DNA from: an uncultured Gemmatimonadota bacterium
Lineage (GTDB): Bacteria; Gemmatimonadota; Gemmatimonadetes; Longimicrobiales; Gaopeijiaceae
Assembly: GCA_937136445.1 (NCBI GenBank)
Contig: CAKZOQ010000086.1
Location: forward strand, 1 to 6,295
Direction: 5' to 3'
Length of the DNA: 6,295 nt
Numbering within the stretch: position 1 is the first letter of the stretch; each line of letters begins with the position of its first letter. The position numbers and the translations under genes are program-made. Positions 1 through 4,912 of the stretch are shown here, piece after piece. The notes under the pieces were generated by a model. The model was given only the letters and a program-made list of their open reading frames with translations. It was not told where the DNA came from and ran no database searches.

Positions 1-45
1 CAGCGGAAGTGCCACGAGCAGCCGCTTCGAAATCCGAATGTTCAT
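1..45 (-). CDS. Start of an unidentified, probably exported protein (cut by left edge)
   Basis: On the minus strand an ATG at 45-43 is preceded by a consensus AGGAGG (plus-strand 50-55) with a 4-base spacer. The frame stays open for 15 codons to the window edge and reads MNIRISKRLLVALPL. A short basic stretch followed by hydrophobic residues is how a signal peptide or lipoprotein leader begins, so an exported product is likely, but the protein cannot be named. It starts 67 bases after the stop of the TonB-dependent receptor on the same strand and could be co-transcribed with it. In metal-receptor loci the neighbour is often a periplasmic or outer-membrane accessory protein, so its identity would help settle the substrate of the locus. 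The start is well supported; the function is unknown. Confidence 0.72.
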   Translation of the reverse strand, partial: MNIRISKRLLVALPL

Positions 46-49
46 GTGT

Positions 50-55
50 CCTCCT
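50..55 (-). promoter_or_regulatory. Consensus Shine-Dalgarno of the left-edge gene
   Basis: AGGAGG on the minus strand lies 4 bases before the ATG at 45. It is the main evidence that a gene begins here, because only 15 codons are visible. The same hexamer with the same 4-base spacer precedes the ATG at 4913. Confidence 0.7.
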
Positions 56-76
56 AGGGACTTGGCCGGCGCACTT

Positions 77-104
77 CCACGGGACCCGCGTCGCATCCCG
101 GTGG
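77..104 (-). terminator. Weak hairpin between the receptor gene and the left-edge gene
   Basis: CCACGGGA (77-84) can pair with TCCCGGTGG (96-104), giving an 8-bp stem with one bulged G at 100 and an 11-base loop. It begins about 9 bases after the receptor stop codon. No T tract follows on the minus strand, so it is not a textbook intrinsic terminator. It could be an attenuator, a 3'-end stabiliser or chance pairing in GC-rich DNA. Confidence 0.25.
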
Positions 105-112
105 CCGGCGGA

Positions 113-2362
113 TCAGAATACGACGCGGTAGGTGATGCTCAGCCCCCTGCCGGACTCGGGAAGGATCTCCTTCACCCGGGAGAGGTGGTTCCGATAGATC
201 TCGTCGGTGAGGTTCTCGCCCTTCACCGTCAGGACGTTCAGACGTCCCGCGACGGTGAGGCGGAGCCCCAGAGTGAGGCTGTGGACGGCGTACCCGTCCG
301 TCTCCGTCTCGAAGAGCCCCAGCCGGTCCTGCTGGGCGGCGAGCTGGGACTCGGCGCGGACGAACCAGTCGGGGCGCGCGTACTCGGCGGCGATGCGACC
401 CTGGAGGGGCGGAATCAGAGGGAGGGGCTCGTCGGTGGCCTGACGCGTCCCCCGCACGAAGGAGGTGGAGCCCTCCAGGACCAGCTCTCCCGTGGCAGCC
501 CAGCGCGCCTGGGCCTCCAGCCCGGTCAGCACCGCGTCGTCCCCTCGGTACTGGAAGACGGGGAGGCGGGTCAGCGAGGTATCCCCCGTCTCCTCCGGGT
601 AGATGTAGCCGGAGATCCGGTTGTAGAACCCGGTGACCTCCGCCTGGAGGTCGTCGGAGCCCACCCGCACGAAGGCGTCCACACCCGTCCCCACCTCGGT
701 GTCCAGATCCGGATTTCCCACCTCGAAGGAGTAGGCCGCCAGGTGCGGCCCCTCGGAATAGAGCTCGTTCAGGCTGGGGGTCCGGAAGGCCCGCGCTACA
801 CTGGCGCCCACCGTCACCCAGTCCGTCGCCCGCAGGAGGGCCCCCAGGGAACCGGAGGCGGCGTGGAAGGTCCGGTCACGGATGACGCCGATGTCCGAGT
901 CCGGATCCTCCTGGAGGGGATCCGTACGGGTCCAGTCGTAGCGGAAGCCTGCCTCCAGGACGACAGGGTCCAGATCCATCTCCTCGTAGACGAAGGCGGC
1001 GGCGGTGTAGAGACCGGAGTCGGGGTTCCGGAGCGAACCCCCGAAGTCGTGCCGTTCCGCCGAGACGCGGGTGCCCACCGCCCCGCTGGTGAAGGGTCCC
1101 CACGCGCCATGCCGGGCCAGGACGTCCATGCTCCCGACCTGGCGCTTGAAGAAGGTGCCCAGGATGTCCGGTGGCTCGATCTCGCTGTGGCGGTACCAGG
1201 TGTAGGTCCCGTCCGCCTCGAAGGTCTCGAAGGGCCCCACGCCGTCCAGCACGAGCTGCCCCTTGGTCGAGCTCCGCTCCATCTCCACCCGCACGCCGTC
1301 GGGATGCGCCCCGACGAATCCGCCGGGGATCCCGTAGTGGTTCCGGTGGAAGCGGGAGGCGATGCCGACCGAGCCCCACTCGTCGTCCACCCAGGACGTC
1401 CCTGCTCCGAACCCGAACCGCTCGATCCCCGTGTTCTCCAGCGGCCCGACGGGCGTCGCCACGTCTCCGGACGTGCGGCCGTTGAGCTCGAAGCGAAGGG
1501 GCACGTGCTCGCCGAGAGGGAAGGACCCCGACACGCTCCCGCCCCAGGAGTCGTTCACCGTGCGGCTCTGGAGGGTGGCCGTACCGTGGAGCCCGTCGAC
1601 CGGGCTCCGGGGGACCTCGTCACGGATCACGTTCACGACCCCGCCCAGGGCGTTGCTCCCGTACAGGAGCGCACCCGGCCCCCGCACCACCTCGATGCGC
1701 CGGGCCGATGCCGGATCCAGCGCCGTGGCGTGATCCGAGCTGCTGCTGGAGACATCCCCCACCCGCTGGCCGTCCTCCAGCATGAGGACCCGATCCCCGC
1801 TCAGTCCGCGGATCACCGGCCGGGCGGTGGCAGGCCCCATGGACGTGGACGACACCCCGGGCTCCCCGGCCAGAGTCCCGGCTACCGTCTCCTCCAGCCT
1901 GCGCTGGAGATCCTCGCCCGCAACCACGCCCACAGGTCGGATGGCCTCGTCGGCTCCGCGCTCCGTGAGGGTGCCGGTGACGACCAGGCCCTCCACCTCC
2001 ACGGCCGACTCCACCAACTCGAAGCGGAGCGGCGGCGTGCCCGGGCCGAAGTCGATGGTCCGGTCCTCGGTTCGATACCCCAGCCGCTCGACCCGAACGG
2101 TGTGCTCTCCGAAGGCCAACCCGTGGACGTAGAAGGAGCCGTCCCCATGGGTGATGGCACCACGTCCCGAGCCCACGACGGTGACGCTCGAGCCCGCGAG
2201 GGGCTCGTCGGTCTCCGCCGAGTGGACGGTTCCAAGGAGGTCTCCGGACGTAGGAGCCGCCTGACCCCGGAGCCCACCAGGGGCTGCGAAGAGGAGGATC
2301 CACGCCAGGATCGCCCAGAACGAGGGTGTCGGAATACGGGTCAAGGATGGCGTCGGGTGCAT
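113..2362 (-). CDS. TonB-dependent outer-membrane receptor, ZnuD-like, with N-terminal CPD domain
   Basis: This is an outer-membrane receptor for active uptake of a scarce substrate, driven by TonB-ExbB-ExbD. Numbered from the ATG at 2362 (749 aa), it has a signal peptide at about 8-35, a CPD-like beta-sandwich at 41-118, a TonB-box-like EVEGLVVTG at 122-130, a plug at about 136-248 (VIRGL, then IEVVRGPGALLYGSNALGG), and a barrel to the C-terminal Phe used for BAM recognition. The plug DHATALDP (Asp210-His211), HRNHYGIPG (339-347), FRTPSLNELYSEGPHL with FEVGNPDL (526-553) and NHLSRVKEILPESGR (725-739) recall the ZnuD-type zinc receptors. In meningococcal ZnuD, as I remember it, an adjacent plug Asp-His pair binds zinc. 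A zinc or other divalent-metal substrate is inference; copper is possible. A GTG at 2383 would add seven residues. Neither start has a Shine-Dalgarno site; I chose ATG. Confidence 0.93.
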   Translation of the reverse strand: MHPTPSLTRIPTPSFWAILAWILLFAAPGGLRGQAAPTSGDLLGTVHSAETDEPLAGSSVTVVGSGRGAITHGDGSFYVHGLAFGEHTVRVERLGYRTEDRTIDFGPGTPPLRFELVESAVEVEGLVVTGTLTERGADEAIRPVGVVAGEDLQRRLEETVAGTLAGEPGVSSTSMGPATARPVIRGLSGDRVLMLEDGQRVGDVSSSSSDHATALDPASARRIEVVRGPGALLYGSNALGGVVNVIRDEVPRSPVDGLHGTATLQSRTVNDSWGGSVSGSFPLGEHVPLRFELNGRTSGDVATPVGPLENTGIERFGFGAGTSWVDDEWGSVGIASRFHRNHYGIPGGFVGAHPDGVRVEMERSSTKGQLVLDGVGPFETFEADGTYTWYRHSEIEPPDILGTFFKRQVGSMDVLARHGAWGPFTSGAVGTRVSAERHDFGGSLRNPDSGLYTAAAFVYEEMDLDPVVLEAGFRYDWTRTDPLQEDPDSDIGVIRDRTFHAASGSLGALLRATDWVTVGASVARAFRTPSLNELYSEGPHLAAYSFEVGNPDLDTEVGTGVDAFVRVGSDDLQAEVTGFYNRISGYIYPEETGDTSLTRLPVFQYRGDDAVLTGLEAQARWAATGELVLEGSTSFVRGTRQATDEPLPLIPPLQGRIAAEYARPDWFVRAESQLAAQQDRLGLFETETDGYAVHSLTLGLRLTVAGRLNVLTVKGENLTDEIYRNHLSRVKEILPESGRGLSITYRVVF

Positions 2363-2456
2363 GGGTGACGTGGGTGCGCTCACGGGCAGCGCCGGAGTGC
2401 CGGCCCGGGTGGGGGCCGATCACACGCTACGACCGCCGGTCCGCTGAAGCGGCGTC

Positions 2457-2469
2457 GGCTGGTCCAGCC
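2457..2469. repeat. 13-base perfect interrupted palindrome upstream of the receptor gene
   Basis: GGCTGG-T-CCAGCC is a 6+1+6 perfect inverted repeat. It lies about 95 bases before the ATG of the receptor (74 before the GTG), in the gap between the small Cys/His protein and the receptor. It is too tight to make a good RNA hairpin, so if it is functional an operator for a dimeric repressor is the more natural reading. It does not resemble the AT-rich Zur or Fur boxes of well-studied species. In DNA this GC-rich it may be chance. Confidence 0.25.
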
Positions 2470-2489
2470 ATGAGCTGTGTGCAGAAGGG

Positions 2490-2510
2490 CTCCGGGCAGG
2501 TCGCCCGGAG
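2490..2510 (-). terminator. 8-bp GC hairpin between the small protein and the receptor gene
   Basis: CTCCGGGC (2490-2497) pairs perfectly with GCCCGGAG (2503-2510) around a 5-base loop. On the minus strand it starts 4 bases after the TGA of the Cys/His protein. No T run follows (minus strand reads CCCTTCTGC), so complete intrinsic termination is not assured. The position immediately after one stop and about 130 bases before the next start suits a partial terminator or mRNA-processing stop that sets the ratio of the two proteins. Confidence 0.45.
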
Positions 2511-2514
2511 GGAG

Positions 2515-2877
2515 TCAGGCGACGGGAGGGGCCCGCGCGCCGAGGGATCCGGACCCGAGTGGGCCGGTGGGCAGGTGCCCGGAGAAGGGTGCCAAGAGAG
2601 AGCCCGTCCACAGGGGGACGAGTCCCAGGTCCTGCTGAGGAGCACCGGCCGTTGCAAACAGGCCGAGCGCACGGCAGAGCTGGCAGAAGAGATGATCGTG
2701 CCGGTCTCCGCACGCCTCGTCCGTCGGCGCTTCCACATGGGTGGGCGTCGCGAAGGACGCCGCTTCCAGCTCCGCATCCCCGATGGGGATGGCGAGGGCC
2801 AGAAGCAGCTGCAGCGCAAGCAGGGCGAGGGTGCCCCAACGGGGCGTTCGCTCACCTCGTGCGCGTTGGAAGGTCAC
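2515..2877 (-). CDS. Small exported or anchored Cys/His-cluster protein, putative metal binder
   Basis: This 120-aa protein starts at a GTG with GGAG 8 bases upstream. An open GTG at 2946 lacks such a site and is rejected. Residues 14-32 are hydrophobic after a basic N-terminus (RTPRW then GTLALLALQLLLALAIPI), which fits a signal peptide or single membrane anchor placing the rest in the periplasm. The core is T-H47-V-E49, then C56-GDR-H60-D-H62-LF-C65-QL-C68, a cluster well suited to Zn or Cu. The remainder, 70-120, is Gly/Pro/Leu-rich and low in charge. I do not recognise a named family with certainty. The layout recalls the small DUF2946-type proteins (His and CxxC) found beside TonB-dependent copper receptors. 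It precedes the receptor gene on the same strand, so a periplasmic metal chaperone, sensor or buffer for that receptor is the inference. Confidence 0.72.
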   Translation of the reverse strand: MTFQRARGERTPRWGTLALLALQLLLALAIPIGDAELEAASFATPTHVEAPTDEACGDRHDHLFCQLCRALGLFATAGAPQQDLGLVPLWTGSLLAPFSGHLPTGPLGSGSLGARAPPVA

Positions 2878-2885
2878 GGCCGGAA

Positions 2886-2889
2886 CTCC
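2886..2889 (-). promoter_or_regulatory. Shine-Dalgarno deciding the start of the Cys/His protein
   Basis: GGAG on the minus strand lies 8 bases upstream of the GTG at 2877. It favours this start over the GTG at 2946 and removes 23 N-terminal residues that would spoil the signal-peptide layout. The GAG is also part of GAGTTCC (minus strand, 2882-2888), which is complementary to GGAACTC at 2960-2966 further upstream, so it could be masked by RNA pairing. Confidence 0.55.
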
Positions 2890-2998
2890 GCAAGGGACGG
2901 ACAGGACGCCGGGGCAGGCATTCCACCTCGGCGATTCAGAAGACACCGAGCCGAGACGCGAGTTCCAGTCGGGGTCTACGGCACGGCGGGGCTCGCTG

Positions 2999-3877
2999 CT
3001 AGGGGTCGGCCCGACGCGCCTCCCGGAGCAGCCCCAGGTTCCGGAGATCCGAGGTCACCACGTCGTCGTCCTTCGGCGTCTCCAGGATCTTGGGCACGTC
3101 GCGGAGCCGCTCGTCCCGGGCCAGCCGCAGGAAGGGCTTGGCGCCCAGGTGTCCCTCACCCAGGTGCTCGTGGCGATCCTTGTTCGAGCCCAGGGGGTGT
3201 TTGGAGTCGTTCATGTGGATGAGGCCCAGGCGCTCCAGGCCCAGGATCCGCTGGAAGTCGTCCCACACGCCGTCCCAATCCTCCACCAGGTCGTAGCCGG
3301 CGGCGTAGGCGTGGCAGGTGTCGAAGCAGACCCCCACCCGCTCCTGGAGGCCATCGGGGATCCCCTCGAGGATGGCCGCCAGGTTCTCGAAGCTGGCGCC
3401 GACGCTCGTCCCACTCCCGGCGGTGAGCTCCAGGAGTATCCGGGTGGGACCTTCACCCACCGCCTCCAGCGCCCGCTGCACGCCTTCCGCGTTCCGACGG
3501 ATGCCGGCCTCCATGTCGCCGTCCGTGGCGTTGCCGGGATGGGTGACGAGGAAGTCCAGCCCAAGACGGGTGCACCGGTTCAGCTCTGCGGTGAAGCTCC
3601 GAAGAGAACGGCCCCAAAGCTCCTCCTTGGGGCTGGAGAGGTTGATGAGGTAGGAGTCGTGGGCCCCCGCCACCTGGATCTCGTGGTCCTCCCGGGCGTC
3701 CCGGAAGGCCTGGGCGGTCTCGTCGTCCACCACGGGCTCGGCCCATCGATTGGGCTGCTTGGTGAAGAGCTGGAGGACGACGGATTCGATGTCGCGGGCG
3801 CGACCCGGAGCGTTGGCGACGCCGCCGGCGGCGGAGACGTGGGCACCGAGTTCGTCGAAGGGGGGCTGGGAGGCCAT
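2999..3877 (-). CDS. nfo: Endonuclease IV (AP endonuclease, deoxyribonuclease IV)
   Basis: A trinuclear-zinc TIM-barrel enzyme of base-excision repair; it cuts DNA 5' of abasic sites and removes blocked 3' ends. The 292-aa protein matches the usual 280-300. All nine ligands of E. coli Nfo (H69, H109, E145, D179, H182, H216, D229, H231, E261) have counterparts: H73 (AHDSYLINL), H113 (VTHPGN), E150 (LLELTAGSG), D186 and H189 (GVCFDTCHAYAAGYDL), H221 (IHMNDSK), D234 and H236 (DRHEHLGEG), and E266 (ILETP). I chose the ATG at 3877 because LGAHVSAAGG then begins at residue 10, as in the family. The frame stays open to an ATG at 4012, but that 45-residue extension is Arg/Pro-rich and unlike the family. 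No clear Shine-Dalgarno precedes the start; the spot carries a small inverted repeat, GGAAA-TCT-TTTCC (3884-3896). Confidence 0.96.
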   Translation of the reverse strand: MASQPPFDELGAHVSAAGGVANAPGRARDIESVVLQLFTKQPNRWAEPVVDDETAQAFRDAREDHEIQVAGAHDSYLINLSSPKEELWGRSLRSFTAELNRCTRLGLDFLVTHPGNATDGDMEAGIRRNAEGVQRALEAVGEGPTRILLELTAGSGTSVGASFENLAAILEGIPDGLQERVGVCFDTCHAYAAGYDLVEDWDGVWDDFQRILGLERLGLIHMNDSKHPLGSNKDRHEHLGEGHLGAKPFLRLARDERLRDVPKILETPKDDDVVTSDLRNLGLLREARRADP

Positions 3878-4116
3878 CGGGGAGGAAATCTTTTCCGGTG
3901 GGGGAAGAGAGGTACGGGCCCGGAAGGTGGAGGGTCGGGGTCGGTGGCGGTACCGCCTGCGCCCCCCGAGGAAGGCCAACATGTTGTCCCTCATAGACTT
4001 ATGGTGCCCCATGCACCGCTGCCCGCCGGGCCCGGCTCCGGCGGCACGGACCTTGAGCTTCTGGTGGATACGGCGCGGACGACTCGCGCCGCCCCTCCTG
4101 ACGGGAGCCAGAAGCC
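3878..4116. other. Divergent intergenic region between nfo and the 145-aa gene
   Basis: These 239 bases must carry the promoters of both flanking genes, but I cannot point to a convincing -35/-10 pair on either strand. The least GC-rich patch is 3981-4006, which contains TATGGT- and CATAAG-like elements. Structured sites include the palindrome at 3946-3957, a 7-bp stem CCGCCGG/CCGGCGG (4023-4029 with 4038-4044) whose arms flank a GC palindrome (4025-4036), and GGAAA-TCT-TTTCC just before the nfo start. A GGAG at 4104-4107 is the ribosome binding site of the plus-strand gene. Confidence 0.4.
3946..3957. repeat. 12-bp perfect palindrome, possible operator
   Basis: GGCGGTACCGCC is a perfect, gap-free inverted repeat 69 bases upstream of the nfo start, inside the divergent intergenic region. 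The position suits an operator shared by the two divergent genes. It resembles no regulator site I know, and GC-rich palindromes of this length do arise by chance. Confidence 0.25.
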
Positions 4117-4554
4117 ATGAAGATCTCCGCCGACGGGTTCATCGACGTCCGGGACCACAGCCGGATCCGAACGCCCGGGATGCACTCCGAAACGGTCGGT
4201 CCCCTACCCCAGGGAGAGGCGCTGGCCTTCCTTCTCAGCCACAGCTTCCCCGGCCACCGGCGCATGGTGCGCGGGCTGACGCAGGGCGAACGGAAGCGAG
4301 TTCGGCTGGCTCGCTGGGCTGGATCCGTCCAGGAGCGCATGGCGTTGGTGGATCGCATCTGGCGGGCCGTCTCCGAACCGGTCCTGCCCCCGAAGGCTGA
4401 CGAGCCGGAGTTCGTGCAGGTCGTCGAGTGCGGGGGCTGGGCCTTCCCCCTCTACCTCGACGGCCCCTGCACCCGGGTCATCCCGGAGGGTGGCGTTCCC
4501 GCGGGAGAGATCTCCCGGGACCGCATCCTGCGCGTGGAGGATGCGGCGGCCTGA
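4117..4554 (+). CDS. Hypothetical 145-aa cytoplasmic protein
   Basis: I do not recognise this protein. It starts at ATG with GGAG (4104-4107) 9 bases upstream, and its codons end in G or C as in its neighbours, so it is very likely a real gene. There is no signal peptide or membrane segment. Residues 31-60 (QGEALAFLLSHSFPGHRRMV and following) and 72-88 look helical and Arg-rich. Residues 97-123 look like beta strands around two cysteines (VVECGGWAFPLYLDGPC, Cys105 and Cys118), with SRDRILRVED near the end. The two Cys are not in a CxxC, so metal binding is not obvious. It is transcribed divergently from nfo and followed by a long gap with a strong hairpin, so it is probably monocistronic. No function is proposed. 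Confidence 0.75.
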   Translation: MKISADGFIDVRDHSRIRTPGMHSETVGPLPQGEALAFLLSHSFPGHRRMVRGLTQGERKRVRLARWAGSVQERMALVDRIWRAVSEPVLPPKADEPEFVQVVECGGWAFPLYLDGPCTRVIPEGGVPAGEISRDRILRVEDAAA

Positions 4555-4613
4555 CGGACATGATGGAGCTGCCCGCTTGGTGACGGGTGGGTCAGTTCGT
4601 GCCTGCGCCCGTT

Positions 4614-4637
4614 CCAGGGCCAGGCCTCACGCCCTGG
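4614..4637 (+). repeat. 7-bp inverted repeat, small hairpin
   Basis: CCAGGGC (4614-4620) pairs perfectly with GCCCTGG (4631-4637) around a 10-base loop, about 60 bases after the stop of the 145-aa gene. It is followed by a G run, not a T tract. It stands just before the stronger hairpin at 4651-4682 and may be part of the same 3'-end structure. Confidence 0.35.
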
Positions 4638-4650
4638 GGGGGCGTGCCGT

Positions 4651-4682
4651 GGGTGGCGGTGAGCTTCGGCTCGCCGTCACCC
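4651..4682 (+). terminator. 14-bp hairpin with UUCG tetraloop after the 145-aa gene
   Basis: GGGTGGCGGTGAGC (4651-4664), loop TTCG (4665-4668) and GCTCGCCGTCACCC (4669-4682) form 14 continuous pairs, two of them G-U (4660/4673 and 4656/4677). The loop is closed by C-G, the extra-stable cUUCGg arrangement. On the minus strand the two G-U pairs become A-C mismatches, so the fold belongs to plus-strand RNA. It lies 96 bases after the stop of the 145-aa gene. The tail (CCTCCTTCGTT) is only modestly T-rich, so it may be a terminator of the GC-rich type or a 3'-end protector. Confidence 0.6.
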
Positions 4683-4740
4683 CTCCTTCGTTGGGAAGCC
4701 ATGCGTCGAACCGGGCGGAACGGCCCGTCCTCCAGAGGGG

Positions 4741-4797
4741 ACACATCCATCCCCTGAACCCGACTCTCCTGCCCCCCCACCCTCTCCACTTCATCCC
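4741..4797 (+). promoter_or_regulatory. C-rich, G-poor stretch, possible Rho loading (rut) site
   Basis: By my count these 57 bases hold 33 C and only 3 G on the plus strand, a strong C-over-G excess in a genome where both bases are common. Unstructured C-rich, G-poor RNA is the established feature of Rho utilisation sites. It begins 58 bases after the UUCG hairpin and about 115 bases before the next start, so it could end transcripts that read through. Assignment rests on composition only. Confidence 0.35.
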
Positions 4798-4902
4798 GGC
4801 AGGACGCGGCCTTTTCGGGGCTGAAGCGTAGCCCGGTCGGAGCGGCACGTCCCTTGCGCCTTCCAGGAGCCGGGTGAATGAATGGCGCAGGCCATCCGAA
4901 CG

Positions 4903-4908
4903 AGGAGG
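4903..4908 (+). promoter_or_regulatory. Consensus Shine-Dalgarno deciding the start of the CPD-plug protein
   Basis: AGGAGG lies 4 bases before the ATG at 4913. It competes with AGGAG (4865-4869), also 4 bases before an in-frame GTG at 4874. The fuller hexamer, the ATG codon and the same spacing as at the left-edge gene favour 4913. Confidence 0.55.
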
Positions 4909-4912
4909 CGAG

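Larger units (their letters stand above)
4555..4912. other. Non-coding stretch of about 360 bases with 3'-end structures
   Basis: I find no convincing gene here on either strand; the open frames crossing it lack good starts and are frame shadows. It holds a 7-bp hairpin (4614-4637), a 14-bp UUCG hairpin (4651-4682), a C-rich/G-poor run (4741-4797), a 5-bp stem GGGCT/AGCCC (4818-4834) and the ribosome binding site of the next gene (4903-4908). The promoter of the downstream gene must lie in its right half, but I cannot identify one. Confidence 0.45.

Noticed and set aside
63..110. Direct repeat TGGCCGGCG at 63-71 and 102-110
   Set aside because: Nine bases built around GCCGGC are easily repeated by chance in DNA of this composition, with only two copies and no regular spacing.
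38..2368. Very long plus-strand open frame (776 codons) opposite the receptor gene
   Set aside because: It lies almost entirely antisense to a receptor with clear domains and motifs. Its product is Gly/Pro/Arg/Val-rich low-complexity sequence with no recognisable domain. Long antisense frames are expected in GC-rich coding DNA.
2384..2514. Cobalamin riboswitch in the receptor leader
   Set aside because: TonB-dependent receptors are often under cobalamin control, but I could not find the conserved B12-box core on the minus strand and the gap is short for that riboswitch.
2427..2855. Other minus-strand frames (2427-2855 and 2420-2839) overlapping the Cys/His gene
   Set aside because: They overlap the same DNA in different frames, have Ser/Arg/Pro-rich products and lack the signal-like segment plus Cys/His cluster and ribosome site that support 2515-2877.
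3981..4006. Promoter elements in the least GC-rich patch between nfo and the 145-aa gene
   Set aside because: TATGGT and CATAAG resemble -10 hexamers, but no -35 lies at the right distance on either strand, so I do not call a promoter.
3878..4012. N-terminal extension of endonuclease IV to the ATG at 4012
   Set aside because: The extra 45 residues are Arg/Pro-rich and do not match the family, which begins just before LGAHVSAAGG. The ATG at 3877 gives the normal length.
2741..4120. Plus-strand open frame of 459 codons opposite nfo and the Cys/His gene
   Set aside because: nfo on the minus strand has every metal ligand of the family, so this frame is a shadow.
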